Shown here: piece after piece, positions 1-8,467 of the stretch
How the letters are laid out: every line of letters starts with the position of its first letter
How positions within the stretch are numbered: the first letter of the stretch is position 1
Assembly (NCBI RefSeq): GCF_014655715.1
Contig: NZ_BNBM01000028.1
Location: forward strand, 1-64,000
Length of the DNA stretch: 64,000 nt
Reading direction: 5' to 3'
DNA from: Streptomyces lanatus
GTDB lineage: Bacteria; Actinomycetota; Actinomycetes; Streptomycetales; Streptomycetaceae
Notes under the pieces: generated by a model
The model's input: only the letters and a program-made list of their open reading frames with translations
Database searches by the model: none
What the model was told of the DNA's origin: nothing
Made by a program: the position numbers and the translations under genes

Positions 1-25
1 AAAAGCAACGAGCAACCGGGCCGAC

Positions 26-55
26 AGTCACATGATCAACAGCTTCTGTTAGGAC
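26..55. repeat. 30-bp direct repeat, copy 1
   Basis: Identical over 30 bases to positions 8468-8497 and in the same orientation. It contains the inverted repeat AACAG-CTT-CTGTT next to TGATCA. This copy ends 23 bp before the msrA start codon, so it lies in the msrA promoter or leader region. The second copy abuts an IS5 transposase remnant, so the sequence may be an insertion-sequence end or a recombination site; which one is inference. Confidence 0.85.
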
Positions 56-78
56 CTCTTACAGAAAGGGGAACACAA

Positions 79-588
79 GTGGTACCGGCAAAGGAGCATG
101 CCGTGTTGGCGGGCGGATGCTTCTGGGGCATGCAGGAGCTGTACCGCAGATTTCCGGGTGTCGTGGGCACCCGTGTCGGCTACACCGGCGGCGAGGTGGT
201 GGCACCCACCTACCGAAACCACGGGAACCACGCGGAGGCGGTCGAGGTCACCTACGCCCCGTCCAGGACGGACTACCGCAGCATCCTGGAGTTCTTCTTT
301 CAGATCCACGACCCCACCACATTGAACCGGCAGGGCAACGACGTCGGCGTAACCTTCAGGTCCGCCATCTTCTACCTGGACGAGGAGCAGCGACGCATCG
401 CTGAGGCGGTGATGACGGACTCCGACGCGTCCGGACTATGGCCAGGAAAGCTGGTCACCGAGGTTGTTCCGTCCGGCACATTCTGGGAAGCCGAACCCGA
501 GCACCAGAACTACCTCCAGCGTCATCCTGACGCACACATGAGTCAGTACGTCCGGAAAGACTGGAAGCTACCCCGAACACCGGCCTGA
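79..588 (+). CDS. msrA: Peptide-methionine (S)-S-oxide reductase MsrA
   Basis: Reduces S-methionine sulfoxide in proteins and free methionine, a cytosolic oxidative-damage repair enzyme recycled by thioredoxin. The catalytic motif GCFWG is present with Cys14, followed by GVVGTRVGYTGG and the EFFFQIHDPT and GNDVGVTFRS blocks typical of the family. At 169 residues the length is normal. The GTG start at 79 is preceded by AAAGGGG about 7 nt upstream. The thioredoxin gene that could recycle it is the next gene, convergent at 657-986. A 30-bp repeat lies immediately upstream, so the native promoter may have been altered. Confidence 0.95.
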   Translation: MVPAKEHAVLAGGCFWGMQELYRRFPGVVGTRVGYTGGEVVAPTYRNHGNHAEAVEVTYAPSRTDYRSILEFFFQIHDPTTLNRQGNDVGVTFRSAIFYLDEEQRRIAEAVMTDSDASGLWPGKLVTEVVPSGTFWEAEPEHQNYLQRHPDAHMSQYVRKDWKLPRTPA

Positions 589-597
589 CCGCCCATG

Positions 598-633
598 CCT
601 GCCGCGGCGTGTCATGACGAGCGCGGCGGCAGG
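598..633. terminator. Hairpin terminator between msrA and trxA
   Basis: CCTGCCGC at 598-605 pairs perfectly with GCGGCAGG at 626-633. It lies between the convergent msrA and trxA stop codons, so it could serve both. There is no U-tract, which is usual in Streptomyces. Confidence 0.55.
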
Positions 634-656
634 TGGGTGCGCCTATCCAGACCTGG

Positions 657-986
657 TTACCTCAGGAACTCCCGCAGGTCCTGCTCCAGGGCCGACTTCG
701 GCTTGGCCCCGATGACCGTCTTGACGACCTTGCCGTTCCGGTAGACGTTGAGGGTCGGGATGGACCTCACGTCGTACGCTTCAGCGGTGCGGGGGCTCTC
801 GTCGACGTTCAGCTGGACGATCGTGATCTTGTCACTGTGCTCGGCAGCCAGCGCTTCGAGGACTGGTGCGACCAAACGGCAGGGCCCGCACCATTCGGCC
901 CAGAAGTCCACGAGCACAGGCTTGCGGCTCTGGAGCACCTCGTCCGCGAAGGTCTCGTCGGTCACGCTTCTCAGATTGCCTGCCAT
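657..986 (-). CDS. trxA: Thioredoxin
   Basis: Small cytosolic dithiol-disulfide oxidoreductase that donates electrons to enzymes such as MsrA. The active site WCGPC is at residues 32-36 (Cys33, Cys36). The cis-proline motif SIPT and the C-terminal amphipathic helix are present, and 109 residues is normal. GAAGGAG lies a few bases before the ATG. A hairpin at 1034-1074 separates it from the upstream dehydrogenase gene, so it probably has its own promoter. No SigR-type promoter was visible by eye in the intergenic region. No thioredoxin reductase gene is adjacent. Confidence 0.95.
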   Translation of the reverse strand: MAGNLRSVTDETFADEVLQSRKPVLVDFWAEWCGPCRLVAPVLEALAAEHSDKITIVQLNVDESPRTAEAYDVRSIPTLNVYRNGKVVKTVIGAKPKSALEQDLREFLR

Positions 987-1033
987 ACCGGCTCCTTCGG
1001 GTGCGGGCGGCTTGGATCGACGCCTCTGGGCTG

Positions 1034-1074
1034 CCCCGCCCGGAGCAGGTGTCAGGTGGCAGCCCCGGGCGGGG
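1034..1074 (-). terminator. Terminator downstream of the SDR gene
   Basis: CCCCGCCCGG at 1034-1043 and CCGGGCGGGG at 1065-1074 form a perfect 10-bp GC stem with a 21-nt loop. It lies just after the stop of the 1089-1862 gene and upstream of trxA, so it should uncouple the two. Confidence 0.6.
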
Positions 1075-1088
1075 TGTGAGAGGTACGT

Positions 1089-1862
1089 CTAGTTGCGGCC
1101 CGCCATGACTCCGCCGTCGACGTTGAGGATGGCCCCCGTGGTCCAGCTCGAGGCCGACGACAGGAGGAAGACGATCGCGGAGGCCACGTCCTGCGGAGTG
1201 CCGACCCGGCCAAGCGGGTGCAGGCCGCCCAGCTGCTCCATCGCGCCGTCCAACTGGTCAGCGGGGAACACCTTCTCGAACAGGGGCGTCCTGGTGACGG
1301 CGGGAGCCACGGCGTTCACACGGATGCCCTCGCCGGCGAGTTCCATGGCGAGGTTGTGCGTGAGAGCGTGCAGGCCCGCCTTGGCCATCGAGTAGGCCGA
1401 CGACGGTGTCACGGCGAGGGCTTGGTGGGCCCACATGCTGCCCACGTTCACGATGGCGCCGCCCTGACCGCCGGCGACCATGCCCCGGACGACGGTCTGG
1501 GTCAGGAAGAAGGTCGCCCTGTTCAGGTCGTGATAGGAGTCATAGTCCGCAACCTCGTAATCGAGGAAGAGCTTGGGCAGGAAGAATCCGGCCGAGTTGA
1601 CGAGAAGGGTGGCGTCGGGGTGGTCCTCCGCCAACTGCTTCTGCGCCTCGACGACTTGGTCCCGGTCCGCCAGGTCGGCTTCGATCGACCATACGCTGCC
1701 GGAGCGCGACAGGCTCGCTACGGCATCGTCTAGTTTCTGACCCGAGCGGCCGACGATGACCGCACTGCCGCCCTCCGCGATCACGTCCTCGGCGGCTTTG
1801 AAGCCCATACCGCTGGCGCCGCCGATCACGACGAGTTTCTTGCCTTCGAAGTCCGTGGCCAT
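1089..1862 (-). CDS. SDR family oxidoreductase
   Basis: Classical short-chain dehydrogenase/reductase, NAD(P)-dependent, of unknown substrate. The N-terminal GGASGMG cofactor motif, the NSAGFF element, the catalytic YSMAK (Tyr-x-x-x-Lys) and an N-terminal MATDFEGKKLVVIGG strand are visible. About 257 residues is normal. An upstream in-frame GTG (1871) is possible, but GAGGAG overlaps it and sits about 8 nt before the ATG at 1862, which is preferred. It stands alone between two hairpins, and nothing nearby suggests its pathway. Confidence 0.88.
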   Translation of the reverse strand: MATDFEGKKLVVIGGASGMGFKAAEDVIAEGGSAVIVGRSGQKLDDAVASLSRSGSVWSIEADLADRDQVVEAQKQLAEDHPDATLLVNSAGFFLPKLFLDYEVADYDSYHDLNRATFFLTQTVVRGMVAGGQGGAIVNVGSMWAHQALAVTPSSAYSMAKAGLHALTHNLAMELAGEGIRVNAVAPAVTRTPLFEKVFPADQLDGAMEQLGGLHPLGRVGTPQDVASAIVFLLSSASSWTTGAILNVDGGVMAGRN

Positions 1863-1989
1863 GCGAATCACTCCTCATTGAGCAGCGGACACTTCTTGTC
1901 TGTTACACACTCGACACTGCCACGGCAGCCTCTACGACAGCTCTACAAGGCCTCTACGGCGCCAATGGCATGGCCCAGCCCACCAAAGC

Positions 1990-2023
1990 GGAGCGGCAGG
2001 ACACCGTGGTGTCCTGCCGCTCC
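1990..2023 (-). terminator. Strong terminator after ctaD
   Basis: A perfect 16-bp inverted repeat with a 2-nt centre: GGAGCGGCAGGACACC at 1990-2005 and its complement at 2008-2023. It lies 24 bp downstream of the cytochrome oxidase stop codon on the minus strand. In practice the stem would open to a 4-nt or larger loop. Confidence 0.8.
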
Positions 2024-2046
2024 TGCGGAACCCTGGGGGCAGCCCC

Positions 2047-3741
2047 TCAGGCGTCCCGGTCGACTGCGCCCGCCTGCTGGTCGGAAGAGAGCAGCTCCCG
2101 TTCCCGGACTTCGGGGTGGTGCAGGTCGAAGACCGGGGCATCCGAGCGGATCCTGGGCAGCACTACGAAGTTGTGGCGCGGAGGAGGGCAGGCCGTGGCC
2201 CACTCCAGGGACCGGCCGTAGCCCCATGGGTCGTCCTCGGTCACCCTCGGCGCGTAGTGAGCCGTCTTCCACACGTTGTACAGAAACGGAAGCATCGAGA
2301 GGCCCAGTACGAAGGCGCCGATCGTCGACACGGTGTTGAGCGCTGTGAATCCGTCCGTCGCCAGGTAATCCGCGTAACGCCGGGGCATGCCCTCGGCGCC
2401 CAGCCAGTGCTGCACCAGGAACGTGCACTGGAATCCGACGAACAGCGTCCAGAAGTGCATCTTCCCCAGCCTTTCGTCGAGCATCTTTCCCGTGAGCTTC
2501 GGCCACCAGAAGTAGAAGCCCGCGAACATGGCGAAGACGATCGTGCCGAACAGGGTGTAGTGGAAGTGCGCCACGACGAAGTAGCTGTCGGACACGTGGA
2601 AGTCGAGGGGCGGCGAAGCCAACAGCACCCCGGTGAGGCCCCCGAGGAGGAACGTGACGAGGAAGCCCACCGAGAACAGCATGGGCGTCTCGAACGAGAG
2701 CGACCCGTTCCACATCGTGCCGATCCAGTTGAAGAACTTCACCCCGGTCGGCACCGCGATCAGGAACGACATGAAGGAGAAGAAGGGAAGCAGGACCCCG
2801 CCGGTGACGAACATGTGGTGTGCCCACACGGTCACGGAGAGGCCGGCGATGGCGATCGTGGCCGCGACGAGACCCATGTACCCGAAGATCGGCTTCCGGC
2901 TGAACACCGGCAGGATCTCGGAGACGATGCCGAAGAACGGCAACGCGATGATGTACACCTCAGGATGGCCGAAGAACCAGAACAGGTGCTGCCACAGGAG
3001 CGCGCCCCCGTTGGCCGGGTCGAATATGTGCGAGCCCAGCTTCCGGTCCGCCTCCAGCGCGAGGAGGGCGGCAGCCAGCGTCGGGAAGGCGAGAAGCACC
3101 AGCACGGCGGTGAGCAGCACGTTCCAGGTGAAGATCGGCATGCGGAACATGGTCATGCCCGGTGCCCGCATGCAGACGATCGTGGTGATGAAGTTGACCG
3201 ACCCGAGGATGGTCCCGAATCCTGACAGCGCGAGCCCCGTGATCCACAGATCGCCGCCGATGCCAGGTGACCGCAGGGGGCCGGACAAGGGCGTATAGCC
3301 GGTCCAGCCCCATGCCGCCGAACCGCCGGGCGTGAGGAAGCCGGAGAGCACGATCAGCGAGCCGAACAGGTAGAACCAGTAGGCGAGCATGTTCAGCCGC
3401 GGGAAGGCGACGTCCGGCGCCCCGATCTGTAGCGGCATGATCCAGTTCGCGAACCCCGCGAACAGCGGTGTCGCGAAGAGCAGCAGCATGATGGTGCCGT
3501 GCGCGGTGAACGCCTGGTTGTACTGCTCGTTCGAGATGAACTGGAGGCCCGGCCGGGCCAGTTCCGCCCGCATGACGAGCGCGAAGGCACCCCCCACAAG
3601 GAAGAAGGCGAAGGACGTACCCAGGTAGAGGGAGCCGATCTTCTTGTGGTCGGTCGTCGTCAGCCAAGCAACTACGGCAGCGGTTCTGGCCGTTGATCGC
3701 GGACGCCCGCTGAGCGGCTCGATCTCTTGGATTGCTGTCAC
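2047..3741 (-). CDS. ctaD: Cytochrome c oxidase subunit I (aa3-type)
   Basis: Catalytic subunit of the aa3 terminal oxidase, a multi-pass membrane protein binding heme a, heme a3 and CuB. The haem ligand TAHGTIMLLLF, the active-site GHPEVYIIALP with its cross-linked His-Tyr pair, WAHHMF and AHFHYTLFG are all present. About 564 residues is full length. The GTG start at 3741 has AGAGG five bases upstream. Subunits II and III, usually in the same cluster, are absent here, so this is probably an additional stand-alone copy assembled with subunits encoded elsewhere. A strong hairpin follows the gene. Confidence 0.93.
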   Translation of the reverse strand: MTAIQEIEPLSGRPRSTARTAAVVAWLTTTDHKKIGSLYLGTSFAFFLVGGAFALVMRAELARPGLQFISNEQYNQAFTAHGTIMLLLFATPLFAGFANWIMPLQIGAPDVAFPRLNMLAYWFYLFGSLIVLSGFLTPGGSAAWGWTGYTPLSGPLRSPGIGGDLWITGLALSGFGTILGSVNFITTIVCMRAPGMTMFRMPIFTWNVLLTAVLVLLAFPTLAAALLALEADRKLGSHIFDPANGGALLWQHLFWFFGHPEVYIIALPFFGIVSEILPVFSRKPIFGYMGLVAATIAIAGLSVTVWAHHMFVTGGVLLPFFSFMSFLIAVPTGVKFFNWIGTMWNGSLSFETPMLFSVGFLVTFLLGGLTGVLLASPPLDFHVSDSYFVVAHFHYTLFGTIVFAMFAGFYFWWPKLTGKMLDERLGKMHFWTLFVGFQCTFLVQHWLGAEGMPRRYADYLATDGFTALNTVSTIGAFVLGLSMLPFLYNVWKTAHYAPRVTEDDPWGYGRSLEWATACPPPRHNFVVLPRIRSDAPVFDLHHPEVRERELLSSDQQAGAVDRDA

Positions 3742-3923
3742 GTCTACCTCTATGCGCCGTGTGCCATCGCCGGCAACCCGTCGCATGCCTCGCGCAATTG
3801 ACGGGTGTTCGGACTGCTTCGTGCCTCTCGAGTTTTCTGGTGCGGGTCTGCTTCCAGTCGACCAGCGCTCGATCTACAGGCCGTCTACGTCCCATGCAGA
3901 AGCGACGCTGATCCCTGACTCCC

Positions 3924-5777
3924 CTACCGACAGGCCGGTTTTCCCTGGTCGAGGAGCCCCTGCCCTGCCTGCTCCGCCGCGTATGCGGCTACGAGTCGGT
4001 TCCAGCTGTACCGGCCCGGGCCGACCTCCGAGATGAGATGCGCCCGGATGAGGCGTGACAGGATCTGGCGGACCCGGCTCTCGGGCCGTCCGGCCAAGTC
4101 GGCGACCTGCGATGCCGCGAACATGGGGTCCGGGCATGCGCTCAGGTCGCGGAAAAGCGCGGCCGTCTCCGTGTCGAGCAGGCGGTAGGAGCGGGTGATG
4201 GACGCGCGTACATCGAGCGCCTGGTCCTCGTCGCTCGCGAAGGCGTCCAAGGTGCCGCGCTCCGGCGCCTCGTACTCGTCGGCCAGGCTCGTCAGGCGCA
4301 GCTGCGGTCGATAGGCCGCGCGTGCGGCGACGTTGGCCAGGGCCAAGGGGAGCTGTCCGGCCAGCCGGATGATGCGGTCGACGGCCTCGGGTTCAGCCGC
4401 GGTCCTTGCCGCACCGAGCCGACGCGCGAGGAGACTGCGTGCGTCCGTCTGGCTCAGAGGCATGAGCGTCAGGGGAAGCGCCTGGAACTCGGCGACGAGC
4501 GCGTGCAGTTGCATGCGACTCGTGACAAGGGCCATGGAGCCGGTGCCTCCGGGGAGGAGATGCTTCAGCTGGTCCGTACTCCATGCGTTGTCGAGCACGA
4601 CGAGCACCCGGCGGTTGGCCAGCAGGCCGCGGAACATGAGCCCTCGTGCTCGCGTGGTCTCAGGTATGTCCTTGGGGTGAACCCCAAAGGATTGCAGGAA
4701 GCCTTCGAGCACATCCGCGGGATCTCGCGGCGCAGCCTCTGGTCCGGCTCCCTGGAGGTCCGCAAAGAGCTGGCCGTCCGGGAAGCGGTCTGCCAGACGG
4801 TGGGCCACGGTGGTGGCGAAAGCCGTCTTGCCGACGCCAGCCAGTCCGCCGACGGTGCAGATGGCCACGGATGACGACGCCTCCGCATCGGCGACCAGGC
4901 GCTCCACCTGTTCCTGCTCTCTCTCGCGGCCGACAAGACTCGGCAGAGCGGCTGGGAGCTGGGCCGGGGCGTTGGGCGGCGGGGGTGTTTGCGGCGCGAT
5001 CTTCGGGCGGTCGGCGCTTCGCGGAAGCTGGAATCGCCCGGAGAGAATGCGCTCGTGGACTTGCTGAAGCTCCGGCGACGGGTTGACGCCGAGGCGCTGG
5101 CGCAGCAGGTGACTGGTCGTGTGGTAGATCGTCAGGGCCTCGGACTGGCGACCGGCACCGTAGAGCGCGGTCATGAGGAGACCGCACACGCGCTCTCGAA
5201 GCGGGTGCTCGACGAGTAGTGCCGACAGTTCCGCGGCGGCCTCGGCGTAGCGCCCTCTCTCCACCTCGCAGGCGAGTTGCTCCTCGGCGCAGGCCAGGCG
5301 CAGCTCGCCCAGGACGCTGCGCTGCTGGCCGGCGAACGGCCCCGGGACCCCAGCGAGGGCCACCCCTTTCCACATCTCGAGGCCCTCGGACAGCAGACCC
5401 GCCGCGGCCGCCAGGTCACCGGTGCTGCGCGCCTCCCGCGCCTTTGCCGCCGTTTCCTTGAACCTGTTCAGGTCCAGAGCGTCCGGTTGGATGTGCAGCA
5501 GATAGCCCCCGTCGACCAGACGTACGGAGCTGTCACACTGACTCCCGAGCGCCTGTCTGAGCCTGTACACGTAGGTGCGCACGGAGCCCACGGCCGACGG
5601 TGGGGCCTCATCGCCCCACACGTCCTCCACCAGCTTCGAGAGGCTCACCGGCCTGCCTGCCCTGAGCAACAGAGAGGCAAGCACAGCGCACTGCCTCGGC
5701 TGACCAGCTCCAGCCTCGACCCCCTGTCGATGTAGCCGGACTGGGCCGAGCACTGAGAACTGGATGCCCGCATACAT
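3924..5777 (-). CDS. AfsR/SARP-type regulator (BTAD plus NB-ARC)
   Basis: Signal-transduction NTPase and transcriptional regulator of the kind that controls secondary metabolism. The N-terminus is an OmpR-like winged helix (FSVLGPVRL, then the LVEDVWGDEAP and VRTYVYRLRQ blocks) followed by the BTAD helical region to about residue 260. An NB-ARC ATPase follows with P-loop GLAGVGKT near residue 312 and Walker B RVLVVLDNAW. The protein ends at 617 residues without the C-terminal TPR region of full AfsR (about 990 residues), so it is either a short form or has lost that sensor. No biosynthetic cluster is adjacent; its targets are unknown. Confidence 0.85.
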   Translation of the reverse strand: MYAGIQFSVLGPVRLHRQGVEAGAGQPRQCAVLASLLLRAGRPVSLSKLVEDVWGDEAPPSAVGSVRTYVYRLRQALGSQCDSSVRLVDGGYLLHIQPDALDLNRFKETAAKAREARSTGDLAAAAGLLSEGLEMWKGVALAGVPGPFAGQQRSVLGELRLACAEEQLACEVERGRYAEAAAELSALLVEHPLRERVCGLLMTALYGAGRQSEALTIYHTTSHLLRQRLGVNPSPELQQVHERILSGRFQLPRSADRPKIAPQTPPPPNAPAQLPAALPSLVGREREQEQVERLVADAEASSSVAICTVGGLAGVGKTAFATTVAHRLADRFPDGQLFADLQGAGPEAAPRDPADVLEGFLQSFGVHPKDIPETTRARGLMFRGLLANRRVLVVLDNAWSTDQLKHLLPGGTGSMALVTSRMQLHALVAEFQALPLTLMPLSQTDARSLLARRLGAARTAAEPEAVDRIIRLAGQLPLALANVAARAAYRPQLRLTSLADEYEAPERGTLDAFASDEDQALDVRASITRSYRLLDTETAALFRDLSACPDPMFAASQVADLAGRPESRVRQILSRLIRAHLISEVGPGRYSWNRLVAAYAAEQAGQGLLDQGKPACR

Positions 5778-6221
5778 GGTGCCTACCGCCTTTGGGGATC
5801 CCTGTGAGGCTTGGCTGCCTCGCTGTCCGCAAGGGACCGCTTATCCCAAACGTACCTCAGATCGGCCCAATTTTCTGGACCAAATAGTCCCCTCTTTGTT
5901 GGCCAGGCTCGCTGAACCTCGCACCGCAGGGCTGCCGGAGCGCTTCGCCGCCCCCTGTCAGCATCGATGCGTGTCCACACGGGCACGGATGGTGACGATG
6001 GGCCAACCACTCCGCATCCCTCGGGTGTGGATCAGGGCACCCAGCGGCGATCAGGCGCAGTTCCTGGGCCCATCCGGCCCAAGAGGTCGACGGAGAGCGA
6101 CCTTCATTTTGCGGAGGCCGCCTACCGAGAGGACGGTGAAGGCCAGCCGACAGCGGGACCCTGAGGCAACCGCCTACGGCGCCGCAGCTGACTTCTCGGC
6201 GCGGCCTCGCCCCGGACGGCC
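5778..6221. other. Intergenic region, no gene supported
   Basis: About 440 bp between two minus-strand regulator genes. Open frames here lack a ribosome site and family-like residues. The region should contain the promoter of the BTAD regulator near its right edge, but no clear promoter element or hairpin was found. Confidence 0.5.
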
Positions 6222-6893
6222 TTAGCGCCCGCTCGCGCCCTCTTCAGCTGGATTGCCGTCCTCCGAGGGCACGGCATAGGCCTTCACGTGGCCGATCGCC
6301 ATGTCGAGGGCGATCCTCATGGGTTTGACGTCCCGGGCCGTCTGCGCAAGGAGGTAGCCGCCTTGAAGGGCGGCCATGAGACCGGTGGCGAGCTCTGCCG
6401 CGTCCGCGTCGGCACGGAGGACTCCCGAGTCCCTCATCCGCGAGAGCCCGGCCTCGAGCAGCCCTTCCCAGGTGCCGAAGTGCCGGGCGATGGTCTGGCG
6501 CGCCTCTTCGTCCTGATCAGCCAGCTCGCTCGCAAGCGAGCCGAGCGGGCAGCCATACGCTCCGTTTCGGAGAGCATTGTTCTCGATCACCGCGTTCCGC
6601 CAGCGCTCCAGCCCGCGGAGGGAGCTGAGCCGCCGCAGTAGCTGGTACTGGCGTTCGAGCAGCTCCGCAGCCTGCAACGCGACAACGTCCCGCACCAGCG
6701 CATCCTTGTCGGGGTAGTGGCGGTAGAGCTGCGATTTGCTTGTGCCGCTGACCGCCCTGACCTCGTCGAGAGTCGTGAGAGACACGCCCTTGACGTACAT
6801 CATGTCGGCCGCAGCTCTCAAAATGCGCTCTTGAGTCGCCCGCCCCCGCTCAGTCAACCGGGAGCCGTTCTTGTCGCGCGCCTGTTCCGCCAC
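6222..6893 (-). CDS. TetR/AcrR family transcriptional regulator
   Basis: Homodimeric repressor with an N-terminal helix-turn-helix (TQERILRAAADMMY, then TTLDEVRAVSGTSKSQLYRHY) and a C-terminal ligand domain of the type containing the GCPLGSLASEL block. The GTG start at 6893 is chosen because a TAATCT -10-like hexamer lies 7 nt upstream, giving a leaderless transcript of about 223 residues. The frame stays open to 6977 without better support. An inverted repeat GGACC-4-GGTCC at 6936-6949 upstream could be its own operator. Neighbours do not reveal the regulated target. Confidence 0.85.
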   Translation of the reverse strand: MAEQARDKNGSRLTERGRATQERILRAAADMMYVKGVSLTTLDEVRAVSGTSKSQLYRHYPDKDALVRDVVALQAAELLERQYQLLRRLSSLRGLERWRNAVIENNALRNGAYGCPLGSLASELADQDEEARQTIARHFGTWEGLLEAGLSRMRDSGVLRADADAAELATGLMAALQGGYLLAQTARDVKPMRIALDMAIGHVKAYAVPSEDGNPAEEGASGR

Positions 6894-6900
6894 AGTGACC

Positions 6901-6949
6901 AGATTACAGGCGCGAACGCTAGCAGGATTTAGAGTGGACCTCAAGGTCC
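6901..6949 (-). promoter_or_regulatory. Possible leaderless promoter and operator of the TetR gene
   Basis: On the minus strand TAATCT (6901-6906) sits 7 nt from the GTG at 6893, the spacing of a -10 box to a leaderless start. Upstream, GGACC and GGTCC half sites separated by 4 nt (6936-6949) form a short palindrome. No good -35 was found, so the promoter call is tentative. Confidence 0.35.
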
Positions 6950-7126
6950 TTTTCTGACCCATCCGGGCTCTCTCCACATCCGACGCGGAGCCATCGCCTG
7001 GGCCTCGCCGCCTTGTGCTTCTGAGAGAACGCTGCGGTGGTCAGACACAACGATTCAGCTCCCTCGTCAGTCCACTCACCACGGCACGAACACGTCTCGC
7101 CCACGCCTCGGAGAGGCGCACGACCG

Positions 7127-7732
7127 TCAGGGTGCTTGACCTTCATTCCCGTATTGAGAGAGCAGGCTGCGCAGTTGCTTCCGGCCCCGGTGGATGCGGG
7201 ACATGACGGTGCCCAAGGGAGTCCCCATGAAGTCTGCGATCTCCTTGTAGCTGAATCCCTCGACGTCTGCCAGGTACACAGCCGTACGGCGGACCGAGGG
7301 GACGACGCGGAGGGCCGCCTTGAGGTCTGGGCTGGACAAGTGGAGCAGAGCGGTGGATTCAGCGGACTCGAACGCCAAGTCAGCGTATGCGCCCAGTCGT
7401 GGTGGTTGATGTTCTTCGGCGTCTGCCACGAGGTATTGGCGGGGCCGTCGCTGCTCTTTTCGATAGGTGTTGATGTATTGGTTCACGAGTATTCTTCGCA
7501 TCCAGGCACCGAAATTCGTCCCAGGACGGTACTGATCGAACGACGCGTACGCGCTGGCGTACGCGTCCTGCAAGAGGTCCTCTGCGTCGGCCGGGTTACG
7601 CGCCATTCTCCGAGCGGCGGCGAGCAGGGATCGCCGATGCGCCTGCGCTTCCTGCTCAAACCGAGCACGACGTTCGGCACAGCTCTCGTTCGACCCCGCC
7701 GCTACGGCACGTCGAGGCGGAGGCGTCGCCAC
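7127..7732 (-). CDS. ECF sigma factor, SigR-like
   Basis: RNA polymerase sigma factor of the extracytoplasmic-function class. Region 2 (DAEDLLQDAYASAYASFDQY, then GTNFGAWMRRILVNQYINTY) and region 4 (VYLADVEGFSYKEIADFMGT, then TVMSRIHRGRKQLR) closely resemble the SigR group that responds to thiol-oxidative stress. Length is 201 residues. In the known SigR locus a zinc anti-sigma RsrA gene follows directly; here no HxxxCxxC-type small protein follows and the next gene is a TetR regulator. msrA and trxA, typical targets of such factors, lie about 6 kb away, which is suggestive only. Confidence 0.88.
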   Translation of the reverse strand: MATPPPRRAVAAGSNESCAERRARFEQEAQAHRRSLLAAARRMARNPADAEDLLQDAYASAYASFDQYRPGTNFGAWMRRILVNQYINTYRKEQRRPRQYLVADAEEHQPPRLGAYADLAFESAESTALLHLSSPDLKAALRVVPSVRRTAVYLADVEGFSYKEIADFMGTPLGTVMSRIHRGRKQLRSLLSQYGNEGQAP

Positions 7733-7998
7733 CGGTCCCCTCCTCTCTGCCGCGGTCTGACACGCGGGACCGCCGTCGCAGATTGGTCACCGATGGCGGT
7801 TGTTTCTACTGGGTTGGCGACCCCGTGCAGTCCGGTTCTTACTCGCCAGGCCAGCTAGTACTGCAGCAGGATTTCGCTCCAGGGCGGCCCGCTAGAGCTG
7901 CTGCTTGCCGCCGAAGGTCGCGTTGCGGATGAGTCGGCTGTTGCGGGTCCAGTAGCAGAGTTGTGCAGCGGTGGGCACTGGCCCGACGAAGTATCAAC
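7733..7998. other. Intergenic region upstream of the sigma gene
   Basis: No supported gene. The left part should contain the sigma gene promoter. From about 7855 onward the DNA looks like non-coding insertion-sequence debris leading into the transposase mosaic. Confidence 0.4.
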
Positions 7999-8061
7999 AG
8001 GCCAGACGAGGTCGCCTACTACCTTGCCTACGCACCCCTGGAAACCACGGTCCGAGAGCTT
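7999..8061 (+). pseudogene. IS701-type transposase fragment
   Basis: In the frame starting at 7999 the DNA encodes RPDEVAYYLAYAPLETTVREL, which by recall matches the block near the C-terminus of actinobacterial IS701/IS4-type DDE transposases. The similarity stops abruptly at 8061, where the next fragment, from a different transposase family, begins in another frame. Confidence 0.6.
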
Positions 8062-8145
8062 CCCGCTCGCGGTGTCGCTGACCGGCAGCAATCGCAATGA
8101 CGTCACCCAACTCCTGCCCCTGCTCGACAAGATCCCCCTGCCTGA
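8062..8145 (+). pseudogene. IS5-type transposase central fragment (plus strand)
   Basis: Encodes PLAVSLTGSNRNDVTQLLPL, the central block of Streptomyces IS5-family DDE transposases. Here it is on the plus strand, whereas the N- and C-terminal parts of a similar transposase lie on the minus strand at about 8222-8460 with exactly this middle part missing. An internal inversion, or joining of pieces of two elements, would explain this. Confidence 0.65.
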
Positions 8146-8200
8146 CGGCTCCTGCCACACCCGCATCGGCAGCCTCTCTCTGCGAGTGATCGAGGCCAAG
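8140..8200 (+). pseudogene. IS4-type transposase fragment
   Basis: The frame continues as IPLPDGSCHTRIGSLSLRVI, resembling the beta-rich insertion of IS4-family transposases (DGS-x-L-x-x-IGG-x-x-VRVIE). It is only about 20 codons long and is bounded by other IS pieces. The assignment is by recall and is tentative. Confidence 0.4.
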
Positions 8201-8221
8201 GTCCCTGGCGGTTCTCTGTCC

Positions 8222-8460
8222 GGCCGGCGGTCCCGGAGTATTGCCGCTGGACGCCAGTCGTCGGAAGCCGTGCAGCCAGGCGTTCGTTCTCTCGACGACG
8301 TACCGGAAGATGCCCAGGCCGGAGCCGTGGGGCTGGCCGCGAGCGGCGATGACCGGGCGGTGCGCGGTCGACCGGGCTGGGACCGCTTTGGGCACCTGCG
8401 AGCCGCCCGGACATGGGAGGAGTCGATCACCGCCCCCACGGCCAGACCAACGACCATCCA
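8222..8460 (-). pseudogene. IS5-type transposase, N- and C-terminal remnants
   Basis: On the minus strand the segment reads AVIDSSHVRA and a GPSPVDRA block, then RPVIAARGQPHGSGLGIFRY and VVERTNAWLHGFRRL. In intact relatives about 90 residues separate these two parts; they are absent here and a related stretch is found on the plus strand at 8062-8145. Several frameshifts are present, so the gene is dead. Confidence 0.7.
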
Positions 8461-8467
8461 AGCGTAA

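Noticed and set aside
987..1088. SigR-type promoter for trxA
   Set aside because: I looked for GGAAT with a downstream GTT at suitable spacing and found none by eye.
2116..3225. 369-codon plus-strand frame
   Set aside because: Antisense shadow of cytochrome oxidase subunit I, rich in Glu/Arg/His with no recognisable domain.
5764..6225. 153-codon plus-strand frame between the two regulator genes
   Set aside because: No ribosome site or family features, and codon use is unlike its neighbours.
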